A stretch of DNA of 64,000 nucleotides from Rotaria sordida (Eukaryota > Rotifera > Eurotatoria > Philodinida > Philodinidae), in the NCBI GenBank assembly GCA_905250125.1, contig CAJNOL010000098.1, forward strand, positions 186,001 through 250,000, read 5' to 3'. Positions 51,974 to 64,000 of this stretch are shown here, one piece after another. The stretch's first letter is position 1; every line of letters begins with the position of its first letter. The notes beneath the pieces are model-generated. The model saw only the letters and a list, made by a program, of their open reading frames with translations. It was not told the origin of the DNA and made no database searches. The translations under genes were made by a program, and so were the position numbers.

Positions 51974-54900
51974 TGAAATCATTTATTATACAACCCGTTA
52001 CAACATTAGATGCAGCTAGAAAAAATATTGAAATGTGGAAAAATTTACAAGAAAACATTATTGAAAATAATTCCAATCAGACTATAGACAAAAGAGTTAA
52101 AAGAAAAAGAACAAGAACACCAAGTAAGATAATATGTCATTTTTAAGTCAACATAATCTGCAGTAGTGTGTCCGTTGAATTTGAATTTTTTTCGAATCCA
52201 CAATTACACATTCAATAGAGTCTGCTAAATCAAAGTCCAGATTAAACCTAACAGACTCCTCTATCAGATTTACGATGGTAATTGTCTTAGATCAAAATTT
52301 AGATCCGATAAACTCTACTTTCAAGGCACTTTTATTTTGTTACAGTTGGAAAAATCAGAGTCAAAATGCTTGTCGTTCTTCCTAATCATTAATTATAAAA
52401 ACTGTAGAATTGCTATTCTCTATTTTTCATTTTTTATTATACTAATAAAATGCCTCTTAGCAATTTGGAGAGAACAAAAAATATTAAAGACGCTCTCAAA
52501 ATTCTCATATATACATAAGAAGCACGAGGACAGCAATTTACAAAATCGTCTTTTTAAGTTTTGATTTTGTTTTCAAAAGTCACCTAACAAAAAAAAAAAT
52601 TGCAAATCTTCATCATCGTTTAACCAATGTTTTTTATTTGATAAAATAATATTTTATATGTACTATTCAAAAGTGTGATCCTTCAAGTTGAAATATTATG
52701 AACTAATATCTATTCTATGACTACGAACATTATCTTCCTAGAAAATAATTGTCTTATTGAGTCTTTTTTTCTTTCTTGTAAACATAGATAAAAATAATTT
52801 ATTAACATTTCAAGGTAATAATTATTATATCATTTGACTGCTTTATTTACAAAGAAAAAAAAAATATCAAATAATTATTTGCTTGTTTAAAATTCAACAA
52901 CATACACTGACCTTAGTAAAATTTCCGTCAATCTCGATGATAATAAATGGATTATTTATTAATCAAAATCAGCGATTATATCTATTTACAATCCCGGGAA
53001 TAGAAAAGTTCAATTAATTCAAAAAAGAAGATATTATCGGTATTTCTTTGATCTTCAAGCATGAATATTAAATATTCCGACAATTTAATATGTAAATCCA
53101 TATTTTTATTATATAATTACTGAGTATAATACATTATATATGTTGTAAAATCAATAATATCGATGCGCTTGAGTCTTAAAAATGTTCACTTGTCAAGCAA
53201 TATTTCCTGCATTTTTGTCTAGTTTCATGTAGCAAGTCGGTTCAACTTTTTGAATTTTATTTTTTGGTATTGCTGAATGATCTTCGTGAATCAAATCAAT
53301 ATTGAGAAATCTCTTATAGAATAATGTAATTGTTATACCTTTTTGAAATTTCGATTGTCTTGTTGTGATATTTCACAGATTCTGATCAGTAGAGTAGAGC
53401 CTATTGAGTTGGTCCCGGATCGAACGGACTCTAATCGTTGAAAAAATGTTTAGTCACCGAATACAAAAAGGTACCTTATCTTTTCTAAGTGGCTATCCAA
53501 TTCCGATTAGAAAATTTCATTGAGAATATTAAAGTACGGCTCGACTGGGTTCAAAAATTTTGGACTTTGCACTAAACACTAAAATTTGGTTACTAAGATG
53601 ATAACTTGAATTATATGATACATTATTAATAAAACTTAGAATATTTGTTTTTAAAATAAAAAAAAGAAATTATCGAATTTAGTAAAGAAAATGATGGTGA
53701 TATATAATGTTTTCTTTTTTTTTCGTAGGTCACTTTCGGAACAATTTTTTGACTAAATATAAAATCTAGATTAATGAATTTTATTCTATAGTCATGTGAA
53801 TATTCAATTATCGGACTATATCGGAATGGAAGAATAAGTATGAATATATGAATTTTAAATTTTTGCCAACTGGGACTAACTTGCAGATGTTTATTCAGAA
53901 GACAATAGTATTGAAAACGTTAATACTATTTTTAGAATAATTTAATAATGGATTTATTGATAGAAGATATAGATCAAGATGAGTTCTTTCCTAAAGTGAT
54001 TATTATAATTTGTGAATTAGAATTAATTAATCGAGAAAATACAAAAGGATTTTTATGTAACTTTTAATTTTCTAAATTTCACACATTACTTTCTTGTCTT
54101 TACAATAAGAATGATCTCATTTTATTTTGTCTTTTAAATCCTTAAAGAGCTATATTGAATATTTTTATATCATTTTTGATTGTTATTAATTACAATAAAA
54201 TTTTTTATCTATCATCTATTTTCAATTAAACTTACATGTTAACATTACTTTTTTTTGAGTTATTTAATAGATAGAAATAAATCACCTTTTGAATCTTTTC
54301 ATCAATAAACTTCGGACTAATCTTCCAAAATTATATTCTCTATCATTCATTCATTCATCTTATTACTTTATATATAAGATCGTTTCAGGTAAAACGAGAT
54401 ATGCTCGTCTTTCATTTGACTTTGATTCTTTACAAGAATTATTTTTCTGAAAGAATTTCTTTTAGTATAGACATATGCGAAAATGTCGGCTGTTTTCGTT
54501 GACTATTAATTTAGAAGTAATTAGCAAATATCTCTCTAATCATACAAGAAAAAAAATTCGAAAATCTCCGGATAGACTCTACGGCACGAACCACATCTAT
54601 GATGAAATTTTCACCAAGATTAGACTTCAAAAAACTTCCTCTTGAAGTCTAGTTCTCAAGAGATTCTACAGAAGGATTTGGAACTAGTTTTGAAATTCTC
54701 ATTTGATTATAAGAGCATTTTTTTTTTCATTTTTATATTCGTACTTGGTCACATCGCTAACGAAAAATAAATCAGTTTTTTTGAAAAATTTAGGTACGCT
54801 CAGAAAAAACTTTGAATATTGATTTTGCAGTCTCAGGAGTGATCTCCAGAATGTTCTATTTGGTTTTCAAAAATTCTGCCTTAATTCAGAGTTTTTTTTT

Positions 54901-56619
54901 TGTAAAGTAAAATGCATGAAATGAAAGTTGATGATCTTCTTTTTGTTTTACGTCACTAACGGTAGGTTTTTACTGATAACTCCTCTGAAAAAAGGTCTTT
55001 CACGTTGATTTTTTCAGGGTATGTAGAGTCAATTAACATATAAAATTTATCTTTAAGAAAAATTCATTATCTCGAGATACACGTGTTTTAATTTTGTGAA
55101 GTATTGTGGCTAACGAATACTTTTATCCATATATAAATATGAAATAAAGTTACTTCCTCTGATAGTAACTGAATTATGTTCAGGAATATTTCTAGGTTGC
55201 TAGACTTGGGTGGAGGTCGATCAGGATTTTCTTGCTAAAGTTCATTGAATTTATTGAGTGGTTGCGCGTCTTTCTGAGCATTGAGGCGTAAAGGACCATT
55301 AGAACTCTGCTATAGAAAAACGAGCAGTTTTTAAAGATTAGGAAACACTAGAACCCGTCAGATGCAATATTTTCGGATCTCCTCGAGTCATACTTTGATA
55401 CTCTCAATGAAATTTTCTAATCAAAGTTGAATAGTCGCCCCAAAAATATAAGATACTTTTTCCGGTTTTTCGTATTCGGTGATCAGCGCACCCAATACAT
55501 TTCTCACATGACTAAAGCTCATCGGATACAGGATCAACTCGAAGGGCTCTAGGAATCCTTTCTCTCCATTCAGAACGCCTCTTATTATGTTGCTTAGATA
55601 ATTCACAAAACATTGTTGTCTATTGTTCTTTCCATCATAGAAACTCTACATTTCAATTCTTTATTAGACATTTCAAATTAGAAAAAAGATTCTGTTAAAA
55701 TATTCTCACCATATATATTTTGTAATTAATTTTAGTATTAAATACCCCGACTGTTACTCCTGCTCCTACCAAATCATCTATTCCATTCGATCAATCGTCA
55801 CCGACTGGTTGGATTCAATTAGATTCTAAAATAGTACCATTTATAAAAAAACAATGTGATCGTCTACTTCCAGTTGAATATCTTTTAAAAGAACATATAA
55901 TAAGTTCATCAGAAGATTTTTCTTTACGTTCCTTATATATTCCAATAAATCAGGATGATATTCATATATTTAATAATTTATTTCGTCAATCATCATCATT
56001 ATCATTAAAATTCATATTAACAAATTATTCATCATTAATCACACTTGATCATTTAATATTTCGTTTAAAACGTTTATTTTTTATACGATTTCTTTCATCA
56101 CCAATAAATATTGATTATATTGATTATAATCAAGTTATGTCATATAATGGTGGTTTATTAACATTAATTAATAATAAAAAACAACATATACCATTTATTT
56201 ATATAAATAAACAAAAATATATTCCACAAATAAATCATATAAATTTTTCATTTATATCAACATTTTGTATGGCAAATAAATATGAATTAGAATATTTACG
56301 TTTAATAGCATTATATGATTATTTATCATCGGATGATAATAATGATAATTTAATAAATTTATTATCAATTAATAATTTAACATTAATACCAATTGATTGT
56401 TATTATGAAGATAAATTTATAAAAATCATATCATTAAATGATTTTCATTATCATGAATATCAAAGACGTTTTAAACAACAAAAATCTCTTATTTATTTTG
56501 AAGATAATCAACAATTATCAAGTGGATGGTGGCAACCTCCAGCATCATCATCATCATCATCATCATCAAAACAAAAACCTCTATCACAGTTTAAATTACA
56601 ACGACCTATTTTTTTTTAA
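51488..56619 (+). CDS. unrecognised 477-residue protein
   Basis: Three exons, 51488..51582, 51669..52123 and 55736..56619, give 477 residues and start only 182 bp after the AMMECR1 stop. The product starts MSNVMIDDESSRLKHFIWEE. Features: a helical N-terminal region with aromatic and basic residues (RRYFVQRHFEQQLFD, NKWRRCLLEVISN), a poly-Asn run, a strongly basic cluster KRVKRKRTRTPS that could be a nuclear signal, then a second region rich in Leu/Ile/Tyr (FIKKQCDRLLPVEYLLKEHI, YELEYLRLIALYDYL) and a C-terminal poly-Ser run. No signal peptide or membrane segment. I do not recognise the family. The 3612-nt intron 2 holds a TIR element. Phase agreement at both junctions supports one gene. Confidence 0.7.
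52573..53740. mobile_element. TIR element related to the one at 49733, in the intron of the unknown gene
   Basis: The left end caaaagtcacctaacaaaaa (52574) and right end ttttttcgtaggtcactttc (53718-53737) are inverted copies of each other and of the ends at 49733 and 50320. Length about 1.17 kb, non-coding, without the long internal arms of the shorter relative. It is probably another non-autonomous member of the same family. Confidence 0.65.
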
Positions 56620-57777
56620 CATATGATCAAATTAACTTATTTTTGTTCTTCTAGTCTGATATGTATTTTCCAGTTTAATTCGCGCTTTTTTTTTGTATAT
56701 ATTTATTCACACACATATTCTTGTAATTTGAAAACAATTCAAATGAAACACAAACAAAAGCAGAATCGAAATTTAAATAGAATAGTTTACATGAATTAGA
56801 TATGTCAAAAAGTGTAACATATATATCAAAGATACAAGAGATAAAATCAGTCGACATTTTTTATAGGCAATGTTCGATAGGTATTAATCATAAAGCTATT
56901 GAAACTATTACAACTTATGTTAATATACTATTATTGCAACTATAAAATAATCCAATCAATAACGAGTATCATCTCATAATTGTGTTGAAATTTTTTATTT
57001 CATATTTTTACAGAAAACTAAAGTCATGAATATTTCGATAGTTCTCTCAATAAATTTTCGACGACATAAAAATCTGTAACACAATTGGATTGTTTTCATT
57101 ATTAATGAAAAGGTGGGGCAACATCTATTATAATTTCTGTGTTTCTACGTATGAATTATCTGTATGTTTAAAAAAAAAAACAAGTGGATCATAGGCTACG
57201 ATGTTTTGAGATATGCATCCTAATTCGATCTGTCAGTTGTGTCAATTTTCAAAATAAAGAGAAACATATATCAAGTTATCAATGTTCGTATTTTTTATAA
57301 CTATCATGATCGATTAGTAATTTTAATTGTGCTGGCATGTTGTCTATCAGTTATAGATATAGATGTTTTTCAGTTGTTCACCGTTATTATATTCTAGCTC
57401 TTATAATTTTTTTTTTCTAATGTATCAGAAACGTTGTCTCTAGGCCAAAGATCGACTTCTTTCGCATTACAATTTTTTTTTTGTTCGATTCCACTGATAA
57501 AAACATGTTTAATAGCATCAAAAGTCACGTACACCGTTGGTTTGTTTTTTTGGCATTGACCAACTTGAAAAATTAGATTTTGTAAAGCAATTTATTCTTT
57601 AGCCATTTATGTCTGCTAAATTAGTTTGAATGATTTTTGCATATCTTTTATCAGTAAAAAGAATTTTCATACGACGATCGTTACCTTGTAGTCTGATGAA
57701 CTCACATGACAGTGCTGTTACAGTGTCTCATACATATTAAAAGTTACAACCGAAAACTTTGCATTTATTTATTATTA

Positions 57778-57952
57778 ACCATGACACGACATTTGTTCCC
57801 ATGGCATTTGCACCGACACTTGCGTGCCGACATTTGCGCGCACGACACGTACGCGTGCAACACTTGTGCGCACGACTCTTGCGCGTAACGGCACTTCCAC
57901 GCATCGACATTTCCGCGCATGACACCAGCACGCGCAACACTTTTGCGCAAAA
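57778..57952. repeat. CpG-rich minisatellite
   Basis: A degenerate array of about 14-15-bp units built on cgacacttgcgcgca. It is far richer in G+C and CpG than anything else in the window. Around ten or more units can be followed from ccatgacacgacatttg to cgcaacacttttgcgc. Units in inverted orientation reappear at about 58960-58997. Confidence 0.8.
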
Positions 57953-58997
57953 TGAGATAGTTTGTTTTTTCTGTGTTAAGTTAATACATCTTCTAAAGTT
58001 TCATTAACGGTTCTTTTAGTGTGACTGTCAGTATCAGAGTTGAAATAAGCTATTACTGATTCAGCTATTTCCACTCAGTACGCTGGATGGAGTTACCAAT
58101 GTTTTGCCCTATTTTAACTTCCACACTGGTGGCTACAGTGTTTCGGTGTGAGATTGAAACGGAGTCAAGAGACCAAAGATCCTGATGTCTAGAGCCACAG
58201 TTCAACATTCAAACTCACTTCAGAAACCATACTTGAAACTCAGATCCAAGTCAAAACTCATATCCATACCGTCGCTCCACATCCATATCTACTGATCAAA
58301 ATCTAATTCAGGAAACGACCTCATGGATCTTAGCTGTTCTCAAAGGCTTTTTTTTTGGAAAATTAACATGCTAACACCAATAACTGGAATGCTAGATTGA
58401 TCACCAGAATGGTAGTATCATTACCTGGAATGCTATTGGCATCATCCAAAATGATGCTAATAATGCAAGTGATACCTGTGGCATCTGAGCTTACGCCCTA
58501 GCAAACCCGACGATGCCTCCAACATCCAGGTGTTGAATCTAGCATCCAGAGTAATACCCCTACAAATCCAGATGATGCCTCTAGCGTTGCAGATATCGGT
58601 GTTAGCTTCCTGGTTTTCCATACGGAATGTCTCTTTCAAAAGACGAAGTCCATTAGATGATTTCATAAATCAAGTCTCCATTTGAGCTGAACTACTTGAA
58701 CAGTTCACCTTAGGTCGGAAGCGATCTTTGAACCGTTTATGTAATCTGAGCTGAACTGTTCGAGCAGATCAGATCACTTTAACGAACGGTTCATTAGTTT
58801 CGAACTTCTAGCAAGCTGTCCAACTCTCATTGTGCGTCAACATTCCGCACCCGTAACCATACGGTCCAACACACCTATTCTGCATCTACACCTATAGAAC
58901 AGTTAATGAAAATGTAGAAGATGTTTCGACTTAACGCAGGAAAAATAAGCTATCTTATTTTGCGCGGAAGTGTCGTGTGCGCAAACGTCGTACAACC
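57925..58997. mobile_element. inverted-repeat composite element with minisatellite ends
   Basis: The left arm (about 57925..58018), containing gcgcaaaatgagatag, tgtgttaagtt, acatcttctaaa and tttcattaacggttct, is the inverted counterpart of the right arm (about 58895..58997), containing agttaatgaaaatgtagaag, acttaacgcagg, agctatcttattttgcgc and gtgtcgtgtgcgc. The interior carries a second inverted repeat (58357..58619) and paired gagctgaac...gaacagtt words near 58690-58760. No transposase is seen. Structure resembles foldback elements whose termini contain tandem repeats. Confidence 0.65.
58357..58619. repeat. inner inverted repeat with ctggaatgct-type subrepeats
   Basis: ggaaaatt....gctaacaccaataactggaat on the left pairs with gttgcagatatcggtgttagc and tggttttcc on the right. 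Within the arms a loose unit of about 35-40 bp containing (c)tggaatgct and gatcatc/gcatcatcc recurs, so the whole 263 bp is both palindromic and internally repetitive. Confidence 0.7.
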
Positions 58998-59724
58998 ATT
59001 ATTAAGTACCTATCAGAGATATTGATCGCAGCCGGAAACATGCTGCTACTGTAATAGTATTTAAGAAAATGTTTCAGATTTTACTATTATGATTGTGTTG
59101 AAGTAGAACAGTTGTTACTAATCTAGGAGATTCATCGAATCTCAAAGTATTACATTTGTGGACAAATCAGTTCCATCTAAATTCATGTAATTTTGCAATA
59201 TCTTTCAAAAAACAGCTGCTGCCAATGGCACAGTAATTATTATCCTTAATAGCTACAATAATCTACCAAAGTTGTAAAGTGTTTCAGAACTTCTCGAACA
59301 TCCTTTATAAATATATGTTACCCAAAATTGAATAGAATAAAGAACATAAATCATTGTTAGAATATTTAGATGATCATCATCTTTAAGATGATTCTATTCA
59401 GATCTATCTATATGATCTTCACTCATGAGATGATTGAGACTCTTCTTCGTCATAATTCAACATCTGATCACAAGTATATTCAAGTTAATACCATCTATAT
59501 AACAAAACTTCTAATTAAGCGATATTTAACTTTTTTCTTCACTGACGTTTAATCATTTTGTTCATATTCCATATAATCTTTATATAATAAAAAAAAATTT
59601 CTTTCTTTTGTGTTTCGCAGATAAATTCATATAAATAAAGGAGAAAAAAAGTAGGTATTATGTTATACAAATTTAACATGTGATAAAAAAAGAAAAGAAA
59701 AAAGAATTATATCTTCTTTTATTA

Positions 59725-62700
59725 TTATAATCGACGTAAATCTAATTTTAATATTCGTGTAAATGTTTTTTTAAATTGTTGATTAGCTAATGCATAGCAA
59801 AATGGATTAATTGGTGAATTAAGATAGCAAAGAAAATAAAAACAATGAAACATCGGGTTTGAAAATATCCAATTATTTTTACAAGATTCGCATAATGAAT
59901 GAATTGCTGAATAGATGTGCCTTTGAATGAAAAAAATAGAATCATGTACGAAAAAAAAAAAGACGTAATCGAAGATGATTATTTACCATGGAGTCCAACA
60001 AACTACAAAAGCGCCTAAAAATATTGAAAAAGCAAATTTTGGTTAGATTGTTCGCAAACACAGATGATGTAAATGTGTAATGAAAAATTCATACTTATTT
60101 GGCTTTGTCTATCTATATTACTTGCCGACTGTAACGTTTAGAGACGCGTCGAGTGAAGTAGGGTAAGGATTAGAAAATTTTGCTCAGACAGGGTACTAAA
60201 AAAAGCTCGCCCTGTACATCTCTAGTAAAGTTAGAGCATCCAAAACATAACATTATTAAATTATGATATATTCTTGAGTAAGTCATTTACAATCAATACA
60301 TCTAATAACTATTTTATTTAGTGTGAAAGACGAAAGATTGAAGTTTTACTTTGAGATTTGTAGTTATTGTGTCATCTCGTCAATATCTTATGTACTATGT
60401 GATGACATACAATCTATCCGCATGATTTTCTAAGACTAGTTAGGATATATTTGAAAAGAAGAATTTTATATGCTAATTAATATAACTGTCCATAATAGCA
60501 TATCATGTCGGTTACGATGGCAGAAGATGTGAGATAGATTTTTCTTCTTTTAAGCTTACAAAATCTAATATGTTAATATTGTTCATAAGTTTTATTTTTA
60601 ATCAATCGAATAGTTAAGAAATTATTGAACATACCAAGAATAAATGTAATTGTTCTTAAAGCTTTTCTAGCTCGATTTTGTGATTTAGATTTTCTTCGAT
60701 GAATTGATTTTTGACTTTGTATAAGTTCTTTAATACTTGATTTAACTGAATTAGAACTAATTATGCCTGTCATTGTTCCTTCATTAATAAAAGATGGTCG
60801 TGCACTTTTAATATCATTTCCATTTTCAATTTGTTCATGAGTATTAGTCAAATAATTTATTTGACCTTTAATATCAATTTGTGCCATAACACTTTGATCT
60901 TTTGTTTTTGGTGATGATATAATAGAATTTTGTGTTGCAAAACTTTCAAATGTTACTTTTGATGCCATACGATTATTCGATAATAATGAATCAGTTTCAT
61001 GTAGAAATGTGTCAGAATAATGTTTTTTTAATATTGGAGAACGTTCAAAATTTTTTATTTCTTCACTTGTTTTTCGTTTATGTGATCTAAAAAAGATAAG
61101 TTGAAAAAAAAACGGAATATTTCTGTTTGTTTTAAAATAAAAACAAAAATCCTTACCCTTCATATAATGTACTTGCTGTTAATGTTGTTGTTGTTGTTGT
61201 AATTGCATCTGAATCTGATGATGTATTACATTTATTTTCAATAGCTGTTAGTAAATGTTGTGGTATTTGTCTATCTTGTGATGATGATGATGAACTAGGC
61301 CAACTAGTTCTTGATAATTGTTCATTAAAACTAAATTGTTGAAAAATTTTATCAACAGAAAAATCTTGACTATATGTATTTAAACTAATACTATTTGTTA
61401 ATGTTTGTTCATCACTTGTTGTATCAAGATTTGTTTTATTTAATATCATCATTTTCATTAAATTATTATTATATGGATAATTATATTCATCATCAGTAAA
61501 TGCTGATGAATATTGTTCATTAAGATATAATAATGATAATGTATTTTGATTCATTTCTTTATAATTTGATAATAAATCACTTTCACTATTTGTTAAATTA
61601 TCATCAGTATCATTTATTTGAGAACATTGATAGAAATCAATTAATGCACGTTCAACATCAACATGTCGATTTATTGAAGATGATAATGCTGACGAGTTTG
61701 ATATTTCAGGTAATGGAGTTTTGGCTTTAGAAACGAAAATTATAGATGATGTTTTATTAATATCATTTGATGATATTGGTAACGATTCTGACTGTAATCC
61801 CGTTTTAAGTAAAATTTCACGTGGTACATGATGTAAACTACGATGTCGGATTGGTATATTTTCACAGGACGGACTTGAATTTGTACAAGGATATGTTATC
61901 AATTCAACACTTTCAAAGAATGGTGATTCAAGTATTGCTTTATGAGCATCTTCATGATTACCATAGATTTCATAAAATTTATTACCATTATTCTTATTAT
62001 TAATAGTAGTAGTATTAGAAAGAGATGTTAAAGAAGATTTCGATCGATCTTTATGTTTTATATAAGATGGAGATTTATAAACTATCGTTTCTTCATAGAC
62101 TGGTTCATTGTCATCATTTGATGGAACACAACGACGATGTAAGATGTAACCTTCAAAGAAGAATAATTAAAAAACAAAAAAACAATTTTCGTAAATATGT
62201 TTTCAACGTCTAATATTATGAATAATTGTTCGAGAGTCAAAAAAAGAAAAATAATAAATGTCATCCAACTATAAATGATTTGAAATTGATCTCTATTGAA
62301 ATTCTTTTATATTTTTTATAATTGTAATTCATTTTAAGAAGTATTCCATGCTTTATTGAATATAATCTCGGTAGAAGGCCCATTGGGCCCGAGATAAAAT
62401 AGAATATGGAATTTCGAAATTCTTTCACTTTCAATTATTATTATAATATTCAGATTCACAGCAGTAAAAACATATGATCATATTAATATAAAGAGTAGTG
62501 AGCAGTTGTAATTTCGCCAATGGCGAAAATCTTATTAGTGAAATTCCGGCACTCCAGAATAGTAGGAAATTATGGTGTTTTTTTGCCAATCATTTCCTTT
62601 CAAGTAAGAAACAATGTAGACTTCGGTTGTAAAATCTTCTGAAATATTTATTCTTTTGTCAATTAGTTGAAATAAAAAAGTTCGGGTTCGTGTTTGAGAT

Positions 62701-63960
62701 GAAAAAACCATCATAATTAGTAAATGAATATTTTCTTTTAATGAAACTGTTTGTTTCTAAAGTAAACTGATTGCAGACAAAAATTCAAAAAGAAAACATA
62801 AAATTTTTTTGATTATGTTCATATAATAGATAGATTTTTGTGTTTCTTAAAGATATTTTAAAGATTTCTTGAAACCTTATAAAATTTATGAAAGTGTAAA
62901 AGGTTCATGGTTTTTTTCTTGTACTTAAAAAACATATATATTACATGTTGAAAGATTAAATAGAACTTACCTAAATCTTCAAAATCAGTTTCATCAATAT
63001 ATGGTATATCAAGACTACTATTACTATTAAGTAAACGCCAACTTTCATCAGATGATTCATCAATATTATTTATAATTTGTTGAACAGTTAATTGCGATTG
63101 AGAAATAGAAGATGTTGAATTGATTTCAATAAGATTATCTTCTTGTTTTTCATTTAATATTGTTTCACTTGAATGATTAATATCATCTGTAGGATTTTTA
63201 TCTAAAATTAATGATGGTATTGATTGAACATTATTTGATAAATTATCGTTAGTAATTGATGGTGAATGTTGTGATGTTTCAATTGTAGATAATAATGGTA
63301 TATGACGTGCTTTTAGTTTTTCATGAAATACTTCTTCTGACATAGTTGCTAATGATTCAGGTCGTGGTTGTGGTGGAGAATGAATACGACATGATGAAAG
63401 TTCAGGTTCTGATGGTATAGGTGTAAGAGTAGCTGATGGTTGTGTTGAAATTGTTGTTTGTTTAAATTTAGTTTTTGTTGTTGTTGATGATGATTTAGTA
63501 TTTAAAATTATTGGATTACGATAAAATGAATTTGCAAATGTTTTAACATGTGATGATTGTTTTTGATTAAATTGTCTATGAAAATTTTGATTTTTTGATG
63601 AAGTTAAATGAATAGCTGTTGTTGAATTATTAGCCCAATTAACACTCATACCACGACGAATTTTATTAAAATTTTTATTATTTAAAAACTGAAATCGTTT
63701 TTCTTTTTTTTTATTTAAATCATAATCAGAATGAGATTCACATGAATTTGAATTATCATCATCACCACCATCATTTGTTTGTTGTCGTTCAGATGAATTA
63801 TCACTTAATTGTTTATTTAATGTTCTTTGTTGAACAATACTTTGATCATCATCATCAGTATTTATTGTTGTATCTATTTTATAATTTTGTTTATCTATAT
63901 GTATTTTTGTCGGAGATTTTTTTACACCAATACCAACACCTATTTGTGTCATTGTATTAC
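59725..63960 (-). CDS. muscarinic acetylcholine receptor-like GPCR, 3' part
   Basis: Exons 63960..62971, 62150..61157, 61086..60635, 60014..59987 and 59920..59725 join with matching phases. The first enters in phase 1, so TM1-TM5 lie beyond the right edge. The last exons encode TM6 (RKALRTITFILG then AFVVCWTPW, split by an intron), the outer loop SLCESCKNN, and TM7 with CYLNSPINPFCYALANQQFK, followed by a basic tail ending LRRL. The TM6-TM7 words and the CxSC outer loop are those of muscarinic receptors. About 800 residues upstream of TM6 belong to the third intracellular loop: disordered, rich in Ser, Thr, Asn, Asp and His, with many potential phosphorylation sites. Family role: acetylcholine sensing through G proteins. 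A related aminergic receptor is possible. Confidence 0.85.
62343..62412. repeat. 70-nt hairpin with palindromic ggcccattgggcc core, in a receptor intron
   Basis: attccat...atctcgg...ggccca on the left and tgggcccgagat...atggaat on the right can fold with a few mismatches; the core ggcccattgggcc is a perfect palindrome. It lies in the 820-nt intron 62151..62970, which also holds a perfect short palindrome tttcgccaatggcgaaa at 62512-62528. Possibly a tiny MITE. Confidence 0.6.
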
Positions 63961-64000
63961 CTATAGAAATAAATAAGAAGAAAAAAAAGATTGAAAGAAT

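Larger units (their letters stand above)
56620..59724. other. intergenic region dominated by an inverted-repeat composite
   Basis: 56620-57770 is AT-rich spacer. 57773-59000 is markedly less AT-rich and contains the minisatellite and nested inverted repeats listed below. 59000-59724 is AT-rich and leads into the 3' end of the receptor gene. Short open frames on both strands in the minisatellite are products of its periodicity, not genes. Confidence 0.6.

Noticed and set aside
55421..55606. 61-codon minus-strand frame inside an intron
   Set aside because: Antisense to a spliced gene, with no domain or splice partner.
57706..58007. Cys/His/Arg-rich frames in several phases
   Set aside because: They are translations of the CpG minisatellite in different phases, not proteins.

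Overview
This window is AT-rich eukaryotic nuclear DNA from an animal. The evidence is many short GT-AG introns (often 55-80 nt), metazoan gene families (Rho GTPase, Cdc25, rhodopsin-type and muscarinic-type receptors, a VIT/VWA protein, a CTDNEP1-like phosphatase, AMMECR1, GRPEL1 and a nicotinamidase with an EF hand) and poly-N assembly gaps. Two genes of bacterial character, one intact and one broken, sit between the animal genes. That mix, with compact AT-rich genes, suggests a bdelloid rotifer (Rotaria/Didymodactylos-like), but the species is an inference. Exon boundaries were placed by eye from GT/AG sites, frame continuity and family homology.

Layout. 0-6.6 kb is gene-dense: a partial Staufen-like dsRNA-binding gene, a RanBP2-type zinc-finger protein with a 14-residue tandem repeat, a Rho-family GTPase and a coiled-coil protein (all minus), then a divergent CTDNEP1/Dullard-like phosphatase (plus). 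6.6-19.7 kb is gene-poor. It holds a two-membrane-segment reading frame broken by three TAA codons, a 100-N gap, an intronless bacterial-type solute-binding protein, a small secreted cysteine-containing peptide and several hairpins. 19.7-26.3 kb is a nine-exon VIT + VWA gene whose two large introns each carry a foldback element. 28.9-30.1 kb is a decayed Gfo/Idh/MocA oxidoreductase. 31-44.5 kb carries four minus-strand genes: an orphan class A GPCR, Cdc25, a rhodanese + dual-specificity phosphatase resembling MK-STYX but with its catalytic cysteine intact, and an EF-hand nicotinamidase. 46-56.6 kb carries three plus-strand genes: GRPEL1, AMMECR1 and an unrecognised 477-residue protein. The introns of the last two hold elements sharing one terminal inverted repeat. 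56.6-59.7 kb holds a composite inverted-repeat structure with a CpG-rich minisatellite. 59.7-64 kb is the 3' part of a muscarinic-acetylcholine-receptor-like gene with a very long third intracellular loop.

The animal genes are ordinary housekeeping and signalling genes with no evident pathway clustering. The unusual content lies in the acquired bacterial-type genes, the two broken genes whose stops are each of one kind, and the foldback/TIR elements concentrated in large introns and gene deserts.
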